Source: Gracilibacillus massiliensis
GTDB lineage: Bacteria > Bacillota > Bacilli > Bacillales > Amphibacillaceae
Assembly (NCBI RefSeq): GCF_001458115.1
Contig: NZ_CZRP01000013.1
Coordinates: 1,380,779 to 1,444,778 of the forward strand
Direction: 5' to 3'
Length of the DNA: 64,000 nucleotides
The notes beneath the pieces are model-generated. The model was not told where the DNA came from. It ran no database searches and worked only from the letters and a program-made list of their open reading frames with translations. How positions within the stretch are numbered: the first letter of the stretch is position 1; the number at the start of each line of letters is the position of its first letter. Shown here in pieces: positions 8,943 to 17,932 of this stretch. The position numbers and the translations under genes are program-made.

Positions 8943-9791
8943 ATGAGAACAAGATTTTTATCTAAATTAACCAATGCGGAAGTAGAGAGTTATCTGGAAC
9001 AAAATGATTTGATTTTTATTCCTGTTGGTGTGACAGAAACACATGGTGCCTTACCACTGGATTGTGAAACCGTACTGGCGGAAGCATTTGCACTAAAAAT
9101 AGCAGAAAAAACAAATGGACTCGTACTTCACAATTTACCTTACTTTTTCGCAGGTGCAACTCCTATTGGACGTGGCACAGTGCAAATGAGTATTAAAGAC
9201 GGGATGGCCTATTTGGACAGGTTGGCACAATCCTTATTAAATCAAGGCTTTCGCCGTCAGGTTTACATCACCTCTCACGGCCCTGCTTATTTGACCGTCA
9301 GTCCGATGATTCGTGACTTCTTTGATCGAACCAAGGCACCTATTTTATATATGGATATGGTTAAATCGATTGAAGCTGCGAACCTGTCCTATGATTTGTT
9401 GGAAGAATTCAATAATATGTTAGTTGGCGGATATGCGATTCTAGACCGTTTAGAGGATGTACCTTTACAAATGGAGGAAAACAATTCCGTTAGCTATGAT
9501 ATCGAAAAAGTAATGAAGAAAAATCAAGAACATCCAGCTACACCTTTAGGAAAATTCGCATTTCAATCTGGTGCAGTCGGTTATTACTTCGATGAAGCAC
9601 TCGATCACACCTATTCACCATTGATTAAGTCTGAAGAACATCGAGTACAATTAGCGGAAGCTGGTGTCAAAGTGATCAACGACATTGTCGATGCATTGAA
9701 TATGCCTGATGTCGTACAATCTCTTCAAAAAGTGGACCAGTATACACAAAAAGTATCGCTACCTCAATATGGCGAATGGTTACCGAAATAA
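8943..9791 (+). CDS. Creatininase-family metal-dependent amidohydrolase
   Basis: Protein of 282 residues of the creatininase fold (creatinine amidohydrolase, FAPy deformylase and MftE relatives). The metal-binding N-terminal segment is PVGVTETHGALPLDCETVLAE at about residues 28-48, with Glu, His and Asp ligands in the usual spacing. The second segment YITSHGPAYLTV replaces the more common NGHGGN, and FQSGAVGYYFDEALDH holds late conserved residues. These differences argue against a true creatininase. Being paired with a GPH transporter suggests it acts on the imported compound. Ribosome site GGGAGG precedes it and a strong hairpin terminator follows. Confidence 0.8.
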   Translation: MRTRFLSKLTNAEVESYLEQNDLIFIPVGVTETHGALPLDCETVLAEAFALKIAEKTNGLVLHNLPYFFAGATPIGRGTVQMSIKDGMAYLDRLAQSLLNQGFRRQVYITSHGPAYLTVSPMIRDFFDRTKAPILYMDMVKSIEAANLSYDLLEEFNNMLVGGYAILDRLEDVPLQMEENNSVSYDIEKVMKKNQEHPATPLGKFAFQSGAVGYYFDEALDHTYSPLIKSEEHRVQLAEAGVKVINDIVDALNMPDVVQSLQKVDQYTQKVSLPQYGEWLPK

Positions 9792-9794
9792 TAG

Positions 9795-9830
9795 GAAACA
9801 TGGGGATGGTTAAACTACTCCCCATGTTTC
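9795..9830 (+). terminator. Terminator of the transporter/creatininase operon
   Basis: Perfect 12-base stem GAAACATGGGGA / TCCCCATGTTTC followed by a T-rich run. The arms resemble the ends of the 29-bp dispersed repeat, so that repeat may have been recruited as a terminator. Confidence 0.8.
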
Positions 9831-9849
9831 TTCTTTTTTCATCTAGAAA

Positions 9850-9961
9850 TCAAATCGCATAATCAACCACGATCACGTCATCAATGATGCTATCAAGCTA
9901 TTGTACAAACGCTTGGTGTGCAGGGTGTGGTCCATATGCCTGCAAGGCTTCTGAAACAGTT
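9850..9961 (-). pseudogene. C-terminal relic of a second Dabb-domain protein
   Basis: The minus strand reads EALQAYGPHPAHQAFVQ, a TAG stop, then LDSIIDDVIVVDYAI and TGA. This is the last third of a Dabb protein with one nonsense codon. Its upstream end is cut exactly where a 176-bp inverted-repeat element begins (9962). It resembles the relic at 1398-1651 but is more intact in this part. Confidence 0.6.
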
Positions 9962-10137
9962 GGACAGTCCGGGATCAGTGAAAAAGTAGTTGTTTTTGAA
10001 AAGTGACGATTTTTAGGGGGTCATAAATGTCTCTCTATCTTCCAAACGTTGCTTAGAAACGATCCTAGAGCCTTGTTTTTTCTGTATGAATTTTCGTTTT
10101 AAGAAAACCGGACTTTTTCACTGGTCTCGGACAGTCC
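9962..10137. mobile_element. MITE-like element with IS1182-type ends
   Basis: About 176 bp with no ORF, bounded by 26-bp inverted repeats (left at 9962-9987, right at 10112-10137; 3 mismatches). Their core, GATCAGTGAAAAAGT or its variant, matches the right end of the IS1182 element at 1315-1335. Internal stretches (TTTTTAGGGGG near the left, CTGTATGAATTTTCG near the right) also resemble the IS tail. It is probably an internally deleted derivative that a full IS1182 transposase could move. Confidence 0.65.
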
Positions 10138-10210
10138 CATTGTCCACTTGAAACCTGTATATAGGAAAAGTGCCTGTCTGCACGGAGGCAGGGATATTAT
10201 CCCCATCTTA

Positions 10211-11221
10211 CTATCTTTGAACACCAAAAGATTGGTTGTTTACTATATCTTCAATTTCCTTTACGTTTGCTATGGTCACATCACCAGGTATGGTGTGTTT
10301 AAAAACTGAAGAAGCCACTGCAAATTCAATTGTTTCTTCTGCTTTCTTATTTGCTAAGTAACTATATAAATAACCAGCTGAAAAGGCATCACCTGTACCA
10401 ACCCGATCAATGATATCGATTGAGTATTTTTTTGAACAATATATTTGGTTATTATAATAAAGAATTCCTTGATAATCATTATTAGAAGCCGTCTTGACAT
10501 CTCTAATCGATGTAACTAAATGCGGAATATTATAAGTTTGCTCCATTTTAATGTACAAGTTTTGATAATACGATTTAATATTTACTTCGTTTAAATTTTC
10601 TGGCTTCTTTTCTAGTAAATTGCAAAAATCCAGATGATTCCCAAACAAAATATCTACATAAGGAAGTACCATCTTATATTTTACTGTTGCTTCTTTTAAC
10701 GTCCATATTTTACTGCGATAATTAAAATCAAAACTAACTTTTATATCTTTTTCTTTTGCTTTCATCATAAATATCTTTGCCAATTCTGCTGCCTGTTCAC
10801 TAATTCCTAAAGTAATACCTGATACATGAAAAATATCTGCCCCTTCTAATATAGAATCTATATCAAATTCAGATATGTTCAAGGTTGCCATGGAAGTGTC
10901 CTTTCTATCATAAACAACCTTCGTTGGTCTTATAGAATATCCATTTTCTAAAAAGTAAATACCCATCCGATCGCCACCATTAATGATATCGGAAGAGTTT
11001 ATACCATAACGATTCATTTGCTTTCTCGCGGCTTTTCCTAAATCATTATTTGGTAATCTTGTAATGAAACTAACATCCACACCATAACCACTTAAAGCTA
11101 CTGCAATATTGTACTCACTTCCACCGAAATTAACTTCCAAATTATGCACTTCCTCTAGTCTGCTATGGCCATTAGGAGATAGACGTAGAAGAATCTCTCC
11201 TAAAGTTACCACTTTTTTCAT
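10211..11221 (-). CDS. kdgK: 2-keto-3-deoxygluconate kinase (PfkB family)
   Basis: Ribokinase/PfkB-fold sugar kinase of 336 residues that makes KDPG from 2-keto-3-deoxygluconate and ATP. The N-terminal substrate motif is NFGGSEYNIAVALSGYG (residues about 30-46). The C-terminal signature DRVGTGDAFSAGYLYSYL has the catalytic Asp and the GTGD anion hole. Lengths and order fit KdgK. It is the last gene of the sugar-acid operon and starts 4 bases inside the KDPG aldolase gene (ATG overlap), so both are translated together. Confidence 0.87.
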   Translation of the reverse strand: MKKVVTLGEILLRLSPNGHSRLEEVHNLEVNFGGSEYNIAVALSGYGVDVSFITRLPNNDLGKAARKQMNRYGINSSDIINGGDRMGIYFLENGYSIRPTKVVYDRKDTSMATLNISEFDIDSILEGADIFHVSGITLGISEQAAELAKIFMMKAKEKDIKVSFDFNYRSKIWTLKEATVKYKMVLPYVDILFGNHLDFCNLLEKKPENLNEVNIKSYYQNLYIKMEQTYNIPHLVTSIRDVKTASNNDYQGILYYNNQIYCSKKYSIDIIDRVGTGDAFSAGYLYSYLANKKAEETIEFAVASSVFKHTIPGDVTIANVKEIEDIVNNQSFGVQR

Positions 11222-11859
11222 TGGTGAACACCTCTAGCTTCCTTGACAATTCTAACAAACTTCTCAGCAGTTTCTATAATTTCCTTCGATGTACCATTCG
11301 TTAATTGACCACCAACTCCAGCAACTATTGCACCTTTATTAATCCATTCTTCAATATTGTTTAAATTCACACCACCTGAGGGCATTACTTCAACATTAGG
11401 AAGAGGCGCTTTAATATCATTTACAATTGCTGGCGTAAAAAAGCGGCTAGGGAATAGCTTAATAACATCACACCCAGCTTCAGAAGCTTTTACAATTTCT
11501 GTTATTGACATGCACCCCGGAATATAAGGAATATGATATCTATTACATAATTTAGCAGTTTCAAAATCAAAGGATGGAGAAACAATAAATTCTGCACCCG
11601 ATAAAATCGCTAAACGTGCTGTTTGCGAATCTAGAACGGTCCCAGCTCCAATAACAACTTCATTATTGTCTTCATTGTTTGCTTTCAACTTTTTTATAAC
11701 ATCAGAAGCCTCCGGCAAAGTATATGTAATCTCAATAGCTTTAACCCCACCATTTATACATGCACTTGAAACCTCAATAGCTCTTTTTTTACTTTCACCG
11801 CGAACTACTGCAATAATCCCTACATGAACTAATCGATTTAATATCTCAGTTTTTTTCAT
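11218..11859 (-). CDS. eda: KDPG/KHG aldolase
   Basis: Class I aldolase of 213 residues that splits 2-keto-3-deoxy-6-phosphogluconate into pyruvate and glyceraldehyde-3-phosphate (and often 4-hydroxy-2-oxoglutarate). GIIAVVRGE at residues 14-22 carries the catalytic Glu, and CDVIKLFPSRFF holds the Schiff-base Lys. VMPSGGVNLNNIEEW is the phosphate site. A longer frame begins at 11874, but its first codons contain the ribosome site (GAGG) of the ATG at 11859, so the shorter start is used. It lies between an ABC permease gene and kdgK in the operon. Confidence 0.9.
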   Translation of the reverse strand: MKKTEILNRLVHVGIIAVVRGESKKRAIEVSSACINGGVKAIEITYTLPEASDVIKKLKANNEDNNEVVIGAGTVLDSQTARLAILSGAEFIVSPSFDFETAKLCNRYHIPYIPGCMSITEIVKASEAGCDVIKLFPSRFFTPAIVNDIKAPLPNVEVMPSGGVNLNNIEEWINKGAIVAGVGGQLTNGTSKEIIETAEKFVRIVKEARGVHQ

Positions 11860-11920
11860 ATTTCCCAACCTCATTTATATCTGTTTTGGATAACGTGATT
11901 AACTAATTTCACTAGATTTA

Positions 11921-12742
11921 TTATTTTACAGCTCCATCTGCTACTCCTTTAATAATGTGCTTTTGTGCTATAAAGTAACCAATTATTACTGGAATGATAG
12001 CAATGGTCAATCCTGCAAGTGCTAAATGCCATTGTTTTGTGTATTGCCCAAAAAATAAAAACATTTTTAATGGAATTGTTTGTTGACTTGGATCACCTAA
12101 TACTAATGAAGGTAGCAGGAAGTCATTCCAAATCCAAATTACATTTAAAATCCCTATAGTCACTGCTATTGGTTTTAATAGAGGAAAAATAATCCGCCAA
12201 AATATTTGGAATTTGTTCGCACCATCAATTTCAGCAGCCTCGTCGAGTGATACGGAAATACTGTTCATTGTACCGTGGACTAAAAAGATAGCCATGCTAC
12301 AACCTAATCCCAAGTACATAAATATTATTCCACCTTGATTTAACATATCAAACTTTCCATATATAGTTACTAAAGGAATCATAATAGATTGAAACGGGAT
12401 TAACATTAATGCTATACAAACAAAAAATATAGTGCTACTTAATTTACTTTTATTTCTCGATAATGCATAGCCAGCCAATGAGGCAAATATAATAATTAAT
12501 GCCACACTGAATACCGTAATTAATAATGAATTGAAAAATGATCTAATGAAATCTAACTCAATAAAAGCTTGACTAAAGTTAGTGAAAGTCCATTCTTGAG
12601 GGAGACTTAATACATCCGTGAAGATTCCTTTTTTTGTTTTAAATGCATTCACAATCATTAAATAAAAGGGAGTTAGCCATAATAAGCCCAGTATCATACC
12701 AATAGCTGTAATTAAGAATAGGCGTCTTTTTTTTTCCTTCAT
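11921..12742 (-). CDS. Sugar ABC transporter permease (MalG/CUT1 type)
   Basis: Inner-membrane permease of 273 residues with six helices. The cytoplasmic EAA loop, DEAAEIDGANKFQIFWRIIFPLLKP at about residues 168-192, contacts the ATPase. It pairs with the MalF-type permease whose stop overlaps its start. No ATPase gene is present, so a shared ATPase such as MsmX elsewhere in the genome probably powers the importer, as is common for Bacillus CUT1 systems. It should carry the sugar acid or its oligomer used by the downstream enzymes. Confidence 0.88.
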   Translation of the reverse strand: MKEKKRRLFLITAIGMILGLLWLTPFYLMIVNAFKTKKGIFTDVLSLPQEWTFTNFSQAFIELDFIRSFFNSLLITVFSVALIIIFASLAGYALSRNKSKLSSTIFFVCIALMLIPFQSIMIPLVTIYGKFDMLNQGGIIFMYLGLGCSMAIFLVHGTMNSISVSLDEAAEIDGANKFQIFWRIIFPLLKPIAVTIGILNVIWIWNDFLLPSLVLGDPSQQTIPLKMFLFFGQYTKQWHLALAGLTIAIIPVIIGYFIAQKHIIKGVADGAVK

Positions 12743-13605
12743 TACATTTCAACCTCTCGTTTTTTATTATAATATGTCTGTAATAATGCAATAGAAGTTA
12801 CTAAAATAAAGAATATAACGGCTTTAGATTGGCCATAGGATACTTGATTTTCAATAAAGGCCGTATTGTAAATATCCATTGCTATCATCTTAGTTGAATT
12901 GAAAGGTCCCCCATTTGTTAATGCTAAGTTTTGATCATAAATTTTAAACGAATGAGACAAGGTGAGGAACAAACTTACTGTAAAAGCAGGAGCCAAGAGT
13001 GGAAAAGTAATACTCTTAAACTTTTGAAAACTATTAGCACCATCAATTTCCGACGCCTCGATTAGTTCTTGTGGTATATTTTGTAAATACGCAATATAAA
13101 TAATCATTATATACCCTGCCCACTGCCATGTGTTTAGGATAATAAGCCCCCAAAATCCAGTCTCCGACGTTGATAACCACCCTGTAAGTGCATCAATTCC
13201 TAAAGCTAGTCCTATATCTTTAAATACACTAACAAATATAAATTGCCAAATAAATCCTAAGATCAAACCACCAATTAAGTTTGGCATAAAGAAAATGGTT
13301 CTTAGTAAATTACTTGATCTAATTTTACTAGTTACAATTAAAGCTAAGCTTAAACCAAAAAAATTAATTAAAATAATAGAGAAAAAAGCAATTTTAATTG
13401 TAAACCACATAGATGATCCAAACTCAGGGTCCTGAAACAAATTAATATAATTTTTAAAACCTATAAACTCTGTTGCGGTAAGCCCATTCCAATTAGTAAA
13501 GGAAAAAACAAACCCGTACAAAAACGGGATAATCAATACTGCACCTAAAGCTATAAAAACTGGTGCTAGAAAAAACCAAAAAGATATATCTCGATTTCGC
13601 ATCAT
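12742..13605 (-). CDS. Sugar ABC transporter permease (MalF/CUT1 type)
   Basis: Permease of 287 residues with six helices; the first is FWFFLAPVFIALGAVLIIPF. The EAA loop is ELIEASEIDGANSFQKFKSITFPLL at about residues 183-207. It overlaps the start of the MalG-type gene by one base. It lies downstream of the binding-protein gene, with a stem-loop between them. Start codon ATG after GGAGG. Confidence 0.88.
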   Translation of the reverse strand: MMRNRDISFWFFLAPVFIALGAVLIIPFLYGFVFSFTNWNGLTATEFIGFKNYINLFQDPEFGSSMWFTIKIAFFSIILINFFGLSLALIVTSKIRSSNLLRTIFFMPNLIGGLILGFIWQFIFVSVFKDIGLALGIDALTGWLSTSETGFWGLIILNTWQWAGYIMIIYIAYLQNIPQELIEASEIDGANSFQKFKSITFPLLAPAFTVSLFLTLSHSFKIYDQNLALTNGGPFNSTKMIAMDIYNTAFIENQVSYGQSKAVIFFILVTSIALLQTYYNKKREVEM

Positions 13606-13676
13606 AAAACCTCCAATCCGATTTATATTAAGGTATTTTTATCTGTGTTCTGAGTTTAAAACGGTTATTTAACTTA

Positions 13677-13711
13677 CAGCTAATAAATTAATGTAAATAA
13701 TTTATTAGCTG
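13677..13711 (-). terminator. Intercistronic stem-loop after the binding-protein gene
   Basis: AT-rich 13-base perfect stem CAGCTAATAAATT / AATTTATTAGCTG with a 9-base loop, 19 bp after the binding-protein stop. No long T tract follows, so it more likely protects or partly terminates the message. Such hairpins often make binding protein more abundant than the permeases. Confidence 0.55.
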
Positions 13712-13729
13712 CATAGTTTTTAATGAAAT

Positions 13730-15031
13730 TTATTGTCTTGCATTTTCCCATTCCTTTCTAGACTTTTCTTCTAATTCTTCCCATGACATTTCACCACTTA
13801 GGTACTTTTGCATATTTGCACCTAATGTCTCTTCGTGCCATCCTTGTGGAGCTCCTCTATATACCCAACCAATAGTATTACCCTCTGTTGAATATTCATA
13901 TAACTCCTGTGAAATAGGATCGGATATCTTTGAAACATCGTATCCTTCATAAGCAGGCATAAATTTAAGTTCTTCTAATACTAGTTGTTTCCCTTCTTCT
14001 GATGTGTACATCCAATCAAAGAAATCCTTTGAAGCCTGAACTACATCATCTTCACTGTTTTTATTAATTCCCCAATACATCGGAACATCAATAGGTATTT
14101 TTCCTTCAAAACCTTCCATAGGAAGTGGAAGTATGCCAATTTCATTTTCTGCAAACTCTGAATCCATTTCATTGATTGTAGGGTATACCCAGTTCCCTTG
14201 TGTAATCATCGCAACTCGTCCTAATGAGAAATATTCTTCTACTTGTTGCGAATAATCCAAACTAAGTACTGGCTGAACAGCGTATTCATTTTTTAAATCA
14301 AGAAACCTTTTTAATTCATCGCCTTTTTCGAATGCTACTGTATCTGCATTATAAGCGTTTACAATATTTCCCTCAAATTCAGGAGACAAGTAAGCATTTG
14401 CTATATGATTTCCCATAATCCACTTTTCTTTTCCAGGAAACGCAAAGACTGCATCTATACCTAAATCTGATTTTTGACTATCAATTTTCTTAAAAGCATT
14501 CTCAAAGTCTTCAAATGTCAGTAATTCCTCGGCATTAACGCCTGCTGCTTCAAAAATTGACTTATTATAAATGATTCCAAATCCTTCTTGGTTAAATGGG
14601 AGTCCTAGAACTTCCTCCCCATCAATGACACTTTTTAAAGTTCCATCTAGAGCCGCTTCGGCGGCAGCTGTATCTGATACATCTGCTAATGAATCACGAT
14701 ATTCAGCAACTTGAGATGGACCTCCTACAGGAAATACATCAGGTTCTTCTCCGGAGGCAAAAGTGGTTTTTAACGTCGATTCCCAATTAGTTCCCCCACC
14801 TACAGTCTTAACATTTATTTCCACATCAGGATTTTCATCTGTATACTGATCTACAAGTGTTTGGAATTGATCCTTCATTTCAACCTTATAATTAAATACA
14901 TCAATCGTTACTTGATCTTCTGTCGCAGAAGTATCTCCCTCACCTTCGTCAGCTGATGAACATCCAACTAATATTGCTCCTGAAATCAGTATAGAAAGAA
15001 GCAATTTTAAGTACCCTTTTTTATTTTTCAT
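13730..15031 (-). CDS. Sugar ABC transporter substrate-binding lipoprotein (CUT1)
   Basis: Extracytoplasmic solute-binding protein of 433 residues. A lipoprotein signal peptide ends in the lipobox LVGC with the lipid-bearing Cys at residue 24, followed by an acidic linker. The fold is the family 1 type: an early IDVFNYKVEMKDQFQTL segment, PDVFPVGGPSQVAEYRD, and a C-terminal WHEETLGANMQKYLSGEMSWEEL. Many acidic residues fit life at elevated salt. It captures the substrate for the two downstream permeases. AGGAG lies before the ATG. Confidence 0.88.
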   Translation of the reverse strand: MKNKKGYLKLLLSILISGAILVGCSSADEGEGDTSATEDQVTIDVFNYKVEMKDQFQTLVDQYTDENPDVEINVKTVGGGTNWESTLKTTFASGEEPDVFPVGGPSQVAEYRDSLADVSDTAAAEAALDGTLKSVIDGEEVLGLPFNQEGFGIIYNKSIFEAAGVNAEELLTFEDFENAFKKIDSQKSDLGIDAVFAFPGKEKWIMGNHIANAYLSPEFEGNIVNAYNADTVAFEKGDELKRFLDLKNEYAVQPVLSLDYSQQVEEYFSLGRVAMITQGNWVYPTINEMDSEFAENEIGILPLPMEGFEGKIPIDVPMYWGINKNSEDDVVQASKDFFDWMYTSEEGKQLVLEELKFMPAYEGYDVSKISDPISQELYEYSTEGNTIGWVYRGAPQGWHEETLGANMQKYLSGEMSWEELEEKSRKEWENARQ

Positions 15032-15150
15032 TTTTATTCTCCTTTATAAAAAATTTAATACTATTTTTTAAAAAAATATAAAAACAATACTTACTAATTT
15101 AATTATCTCTAGTTTTAACAATCACCTCCTAAAAGTGAATATTCAACACT

Positions 15151-16347
15151 TCATGGCCTAACCGCTGTCCCATCAGGAATCCTTGCCATCATCCAACTAG
15201 GTAACTTTTCTTTGCATTCGTATTTTGCTGCTAATTCTTCATTAATATCGATACCTAATCCAGGTTTGTCATTAGGGTACATGTAGCCATTTTTCACTTC
15301 TGGGCAGCCTGGGAATACCTCTTGAATAGCTTCGTTAAACCCGCTAAATTCCTGAATACCAAAGTTGTGACTACTAATATCTAGGTGGAGATTGGCAGCG
15401 TGTCCAACAGGCGAAACATCTTTTGGTCCATGCCAAGCAGTGCGAACACCAAAGGTTTCACAGAAAGACACTAATTTTTTCGCTGGCGTTATTCCGCCGA
15501 TTTGACTTGTGTGAATTCGGATATAATCTATCAATCTATCTTTTATGAGATTAATCCATTCATTAGGATTGTTAAACAACTCTCCAACTGCTATTGGTGT
15601 AACTGTTTGGTTTCGAATCATATTAAACCATTCTATTTGTTCAGGCGGTAAAGCGTCTTCAAGAAAGAAAAGTTGATATCGCTCTAACTGTTTTGCAAAT
15701 GTAATTGCATCTGTCGGTGTTAATCTTTCGTGAACATCATGAATCAACTCTAATTCATAGCCTAAAGTACTTCTTAAATGGTCAAAAAGTTCCACAGTAT
15801 CCCTCATGTATAATTTGGGATTATAATAAGAACCCTCTTGTGCATTTTCCGGTTTTATCATTTGATGATTCTGTCCACCATACACTCCTAGTTGCGCTCG
15901 TATGTAACGATAGCCTTTTTCCATTAACAAACTAACATTTTCTTCTACTTCATATTTATCTCTTCCATCAGCATGTACATAGACTGATGCACCATCGCGG
16001 GCCTTGCCTCCTAACAATTGATATAGAGGCATATTGGCAAGTTTAGCTTTAATATCCCACAAAGCCATATCAACGCCAGATATTGCGTTATTAAGCACAG
16101 GGCCATTACGCCAATAAGCACTTACCATTGCTGACTGCCATATATCCTCTATACGGTGAACATCTTTGCCAATTAAAAATGGCTTTAAGTAATCTTCAAT
16201 CGCAGAATATACTGTTAGGTGGCGTTGGGTAAAAGTAGCACATCCTAGACCATATAAACCTGGTTCAGAAGTTTCCACTTTTACAACTACTAGATTAGCC
16301 CCATCTGGAGCTGTTAGGATTGTTTTAACATTTTGAATTGTGATCAT
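15151..16347 (-). CDS. Enolase-superfamily sugar-acid dehydratase (ManD/RspA type)
   Basis: Mandelate-racemase group enzyme of 398 residues like D-mannonate dehydratase/RspA. Such enzymes remove water from D-mannonate or D-gluconate to give 2-keto-3-deoxygluconate. ADGRDKYEVEENVSLLMEKGYRYIRAQLG at about residues 125-153 is the ManD loop and YIRAQ segment. Metal ligands appear in LIHDVHERLTP, FFLEDALPPEQ and PIAVGELFNNPNEW, and the late base in AWHGPKDVSPVGHAANLHL. The next genes, KDG kinase and KDPG aldolase, consume that product. The exact substrate (mannonate or gluconate) cannot be told. A 24-bp palindrome at 16384-16407 lies just upstream. Confidence 0.87.
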   Translation of the reverse strand: MITIQNVKTILTAPDGANLVVVKVETSEPGLYGLGCATFTQRHLTVYSAIEDYLKPFLIGKDVHRIEDIWQSAMVSAYWRNGPVLNNAISGVDMALWDIKAKLANMPLYQLLGGKARDGASVYVHADGRDKYEVEENVSLLMEKGYRYIRAQLGVYGGQNHQMIKPENAQEGSYYNPKLYMRDTVELFDHLRSTLGYELELIHDVHERLTPTDAITFAKQLERYQLFFLEDALPPEQIEWFNMIRNQTVTPIAVGELFNNPNEWINLIKDRLIDYIRIHTSQIGGITPAKKLVSFCETFGVRTAWHGPKDVSPVGHAANLHLDISSHNFGIQEFSGFNEAIQEVFPGCPEVKNGYMYPNDKPGLGIDINEELAAKYECKEKLPSWMMARIPDGTAVRP

Positions 16348-16383
16348 TTCAGGGTCATCTCATTTCTTTAATTTTATTGGAGT

Positions 16384-16407
16384 AACTTGTAACATATGAT
16401 ACAAGTT
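16384..16407. promoter_or_regulatory. Probable GntR-regulator operator before the dehydratase
   Basis: Palindrome with arms AACTTGTA and TACAAGTT around the self-complementary core CATATG. A longer relative lies at 17136-17171 before the gntR gene. Shared halves (AACTTGTAAC type) identify it as the likely regulator site. Confidence 0.68.
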
Positions 16408-16428
16408 GGCATAAAGATAAATAGATCC

Positions 16429-17109
16429 TTATCTATTTAATTTTAAAAAATTATCTTCAATACCTTCTTCAATTATTTTCTTTGCTGTATCTGCGTCTTT
16501 GTTCTTAATAGATTCTAGTAGATTCTTGTGTCCTTGAGTACTTTTTTCGTTAATTCCAAAGACTCTATTTAATTCTTGAAGATAGTATTGAAAGATACTA
16601 CTGATACTTTCCATCACTGTATAAAAAATTTTATTTTTTGAAGCCTTCACAATAGCAAAGTGAAATTCATAATCTGCAATAGAATATTTTTCATAATCGT
16701 TTTTATTACTCAACATTCGATTTAATGCATCTTCCATATTCCTAATATCTTCTTCGTCCGCATTTTCAACAGCTAATTCAATACTTTTATATTCAATCAA
16801 CTCCCGAAATTCAATAATGTCCTTAAAGTCTTTTTCATCTATTGTCATCTTAGGAAAAACACTATTCGTAATATCTATTTTTTTAGTAACAAATGAACCT
16901 CTACCTTGAAATGTGTCTATTAGTCCTACAGATCTTAACTTTTGAATAGCACTTCGAACACTCACTCTACTCACGCCAAACATATCACATAATTCTTTTT
17001 CCGATGGAATCTTATCTCCTAAACCCCATGAATCGTCCAAAATTTTCCTCTTCATTTGGTAGAAAACTTGATCCACTTTATTTTCACTTTCAATTGATTT
17101 GATTACCAT
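16429..17109 (-). CDS. GntR-family (FadR/FCD group) transcriptional regulator
   Basis: Regulator of 226 residues. The winged helix is at the N-terminus (KIPSEKELCDMFGVSRVSVRSAIQKLRSVGLIDT, about residues 39-72, then QGRGSFV). The C-terminal all-helical FCD domain (FRELIEYKSIELAV, DYEFHFAIVKAS) binds a metal and usually an organic-acid effector. It probably represses the sugar-acid operon and releases on binding the substrate or KDG. A 36-bp palindrome lies 27 bp upstream of its own start, which suggests autoregulation. Confidence 0.88.
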   Translation of the reverse strand: MVIKSIESENKVDQVFYQMKRKILDDSWGLGDKIPSEKELCDMFGVSRVSVRSAIQKLRSVGLIDTFQGRGSFVTKKIDITNSVFPKMTIDEKDFKDIIEFRELIEYKSIELAVENADEEDIRNMEDALNRMLSNKNDYEKYSIADYEFHFAIVKASKNKIFYTVMESISSIFQYYLQELNRVFGINEKSTQGHKNLLESIKNKDADTAKKIIEEGIEDNFLKLNR

Positions 17110-17135
17110 GTTTACTATCTCCTTGTTTACTTCAC

Positions 17136-17171
17136 ATGCTAAACTCGTAACTTATGTTACAAGTTTAGCAT
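17136..17171. promoter_or_regulatory. Probable GntR autoregulatory operator
   Basis: Thirty-six-base inverted repeat with one mismatched pair; left arm ATGCTAAACTCGTAAC, right arm GTTACAAGTTTAGCAT. The inner part matches the palindrome at 16384-16407. It sits where a promoter for the regulator gene would be. Confidence 0.7.
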
Positions 17172-17230
17172 GATGTATTTTTAATTTCAATAGTTTTTTT
17201 GTAACCGGTCTCTTTTTCTATTATACACCC

Positions 17231-17932
17231 TCACTTATCAGCGTCTTGACTCTGTTTTTTTATTGAATTTAGAAACATTCTATAAAAAGCAGAAAACGAT
17301 AGAAATGCGATTAATGATCCAGTAAAGAATGGAATTAAAAATGAAAAATTTGTTACACTTATGTATATAATAGCACCATTACTAATCAGTACGCTAAAAG
17401 ACAAAAGAGGACTTCCTATTGTTGCTAGTAAAGTGTATTTTAATATACTCAGCAATTTCATATTATAATGAACCAGTGTTGAGAAAAAATTAATGGTAAA
17501 TACGTACAACAGAACCCCGAATAAGATAAAACTATACATTAAAACACTATTTATTTCACTAAAATAGTAAAAGTCAATACCCAGTATAAACCATAATCCC
17601 GTTACTAGAATGCCTCCTAAAAAACTATTTTTAAAATTTTCTTTAAAATATCTTAGATAAGGCTTAATAAGTGATTGCTCGTCCTCGTTAATCACCCAAC
17701 TCCTAGTAGATGCAAACATAGCCGTTGTTGCTGGAAAAAAGAGCCCTGGAAGTAACACAATTAACGGAATTAGTAATACAATCAGATATTCCATTTGTTT
17801 TAAATAAAGAATGTTAATTAAAATAAATACTATAGGTAAATTAATCAAAAACCAAAGTATATTAATTGAGGAAAACCTCATAATCCATACACTAAAAGCG
17901 TATATACCGCTCATCGCGCCATTCCCTTTCAA
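17231..17932 (-). CDS. YesL-family (DUF624) membrane protein
   Basis: Membrane protein of 233 residues with about five helices. The N-terminus (AFSVWIMRFSSINILWFLINL) and the early helix pair match DUF624, the Bacillus YesL family. These proteins are regularly encoded beside CUT1 sugar ABC transporters and may help assemble or regulate them; their biochemical role is unknown. It lies upstream of the GntR gene in the same direction, with about 120 bp between, so it may have its own promoter. Confidence 0.83.
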   Translation of the reverse strand: MKGNGAMSGIYAFSVWIMRFSSINILWFLINLPIVFILINILYLKQMEYLIVLLIPLIVLLPGLFFPATTAMFASTRSWVINEDEQSLIKPYLRYFKENFKNSFLGGILVTGLWFILGIDFYYFSEINSVLMYSFILFGVLLYVFTINFFSTLVHYNMKLLSILKYTLLATIGSPLLSFSVLISNGAIIYISVTNFSFLIPFFTGSLIAFLSFSAFYRMFLNSIKKQSQDADK

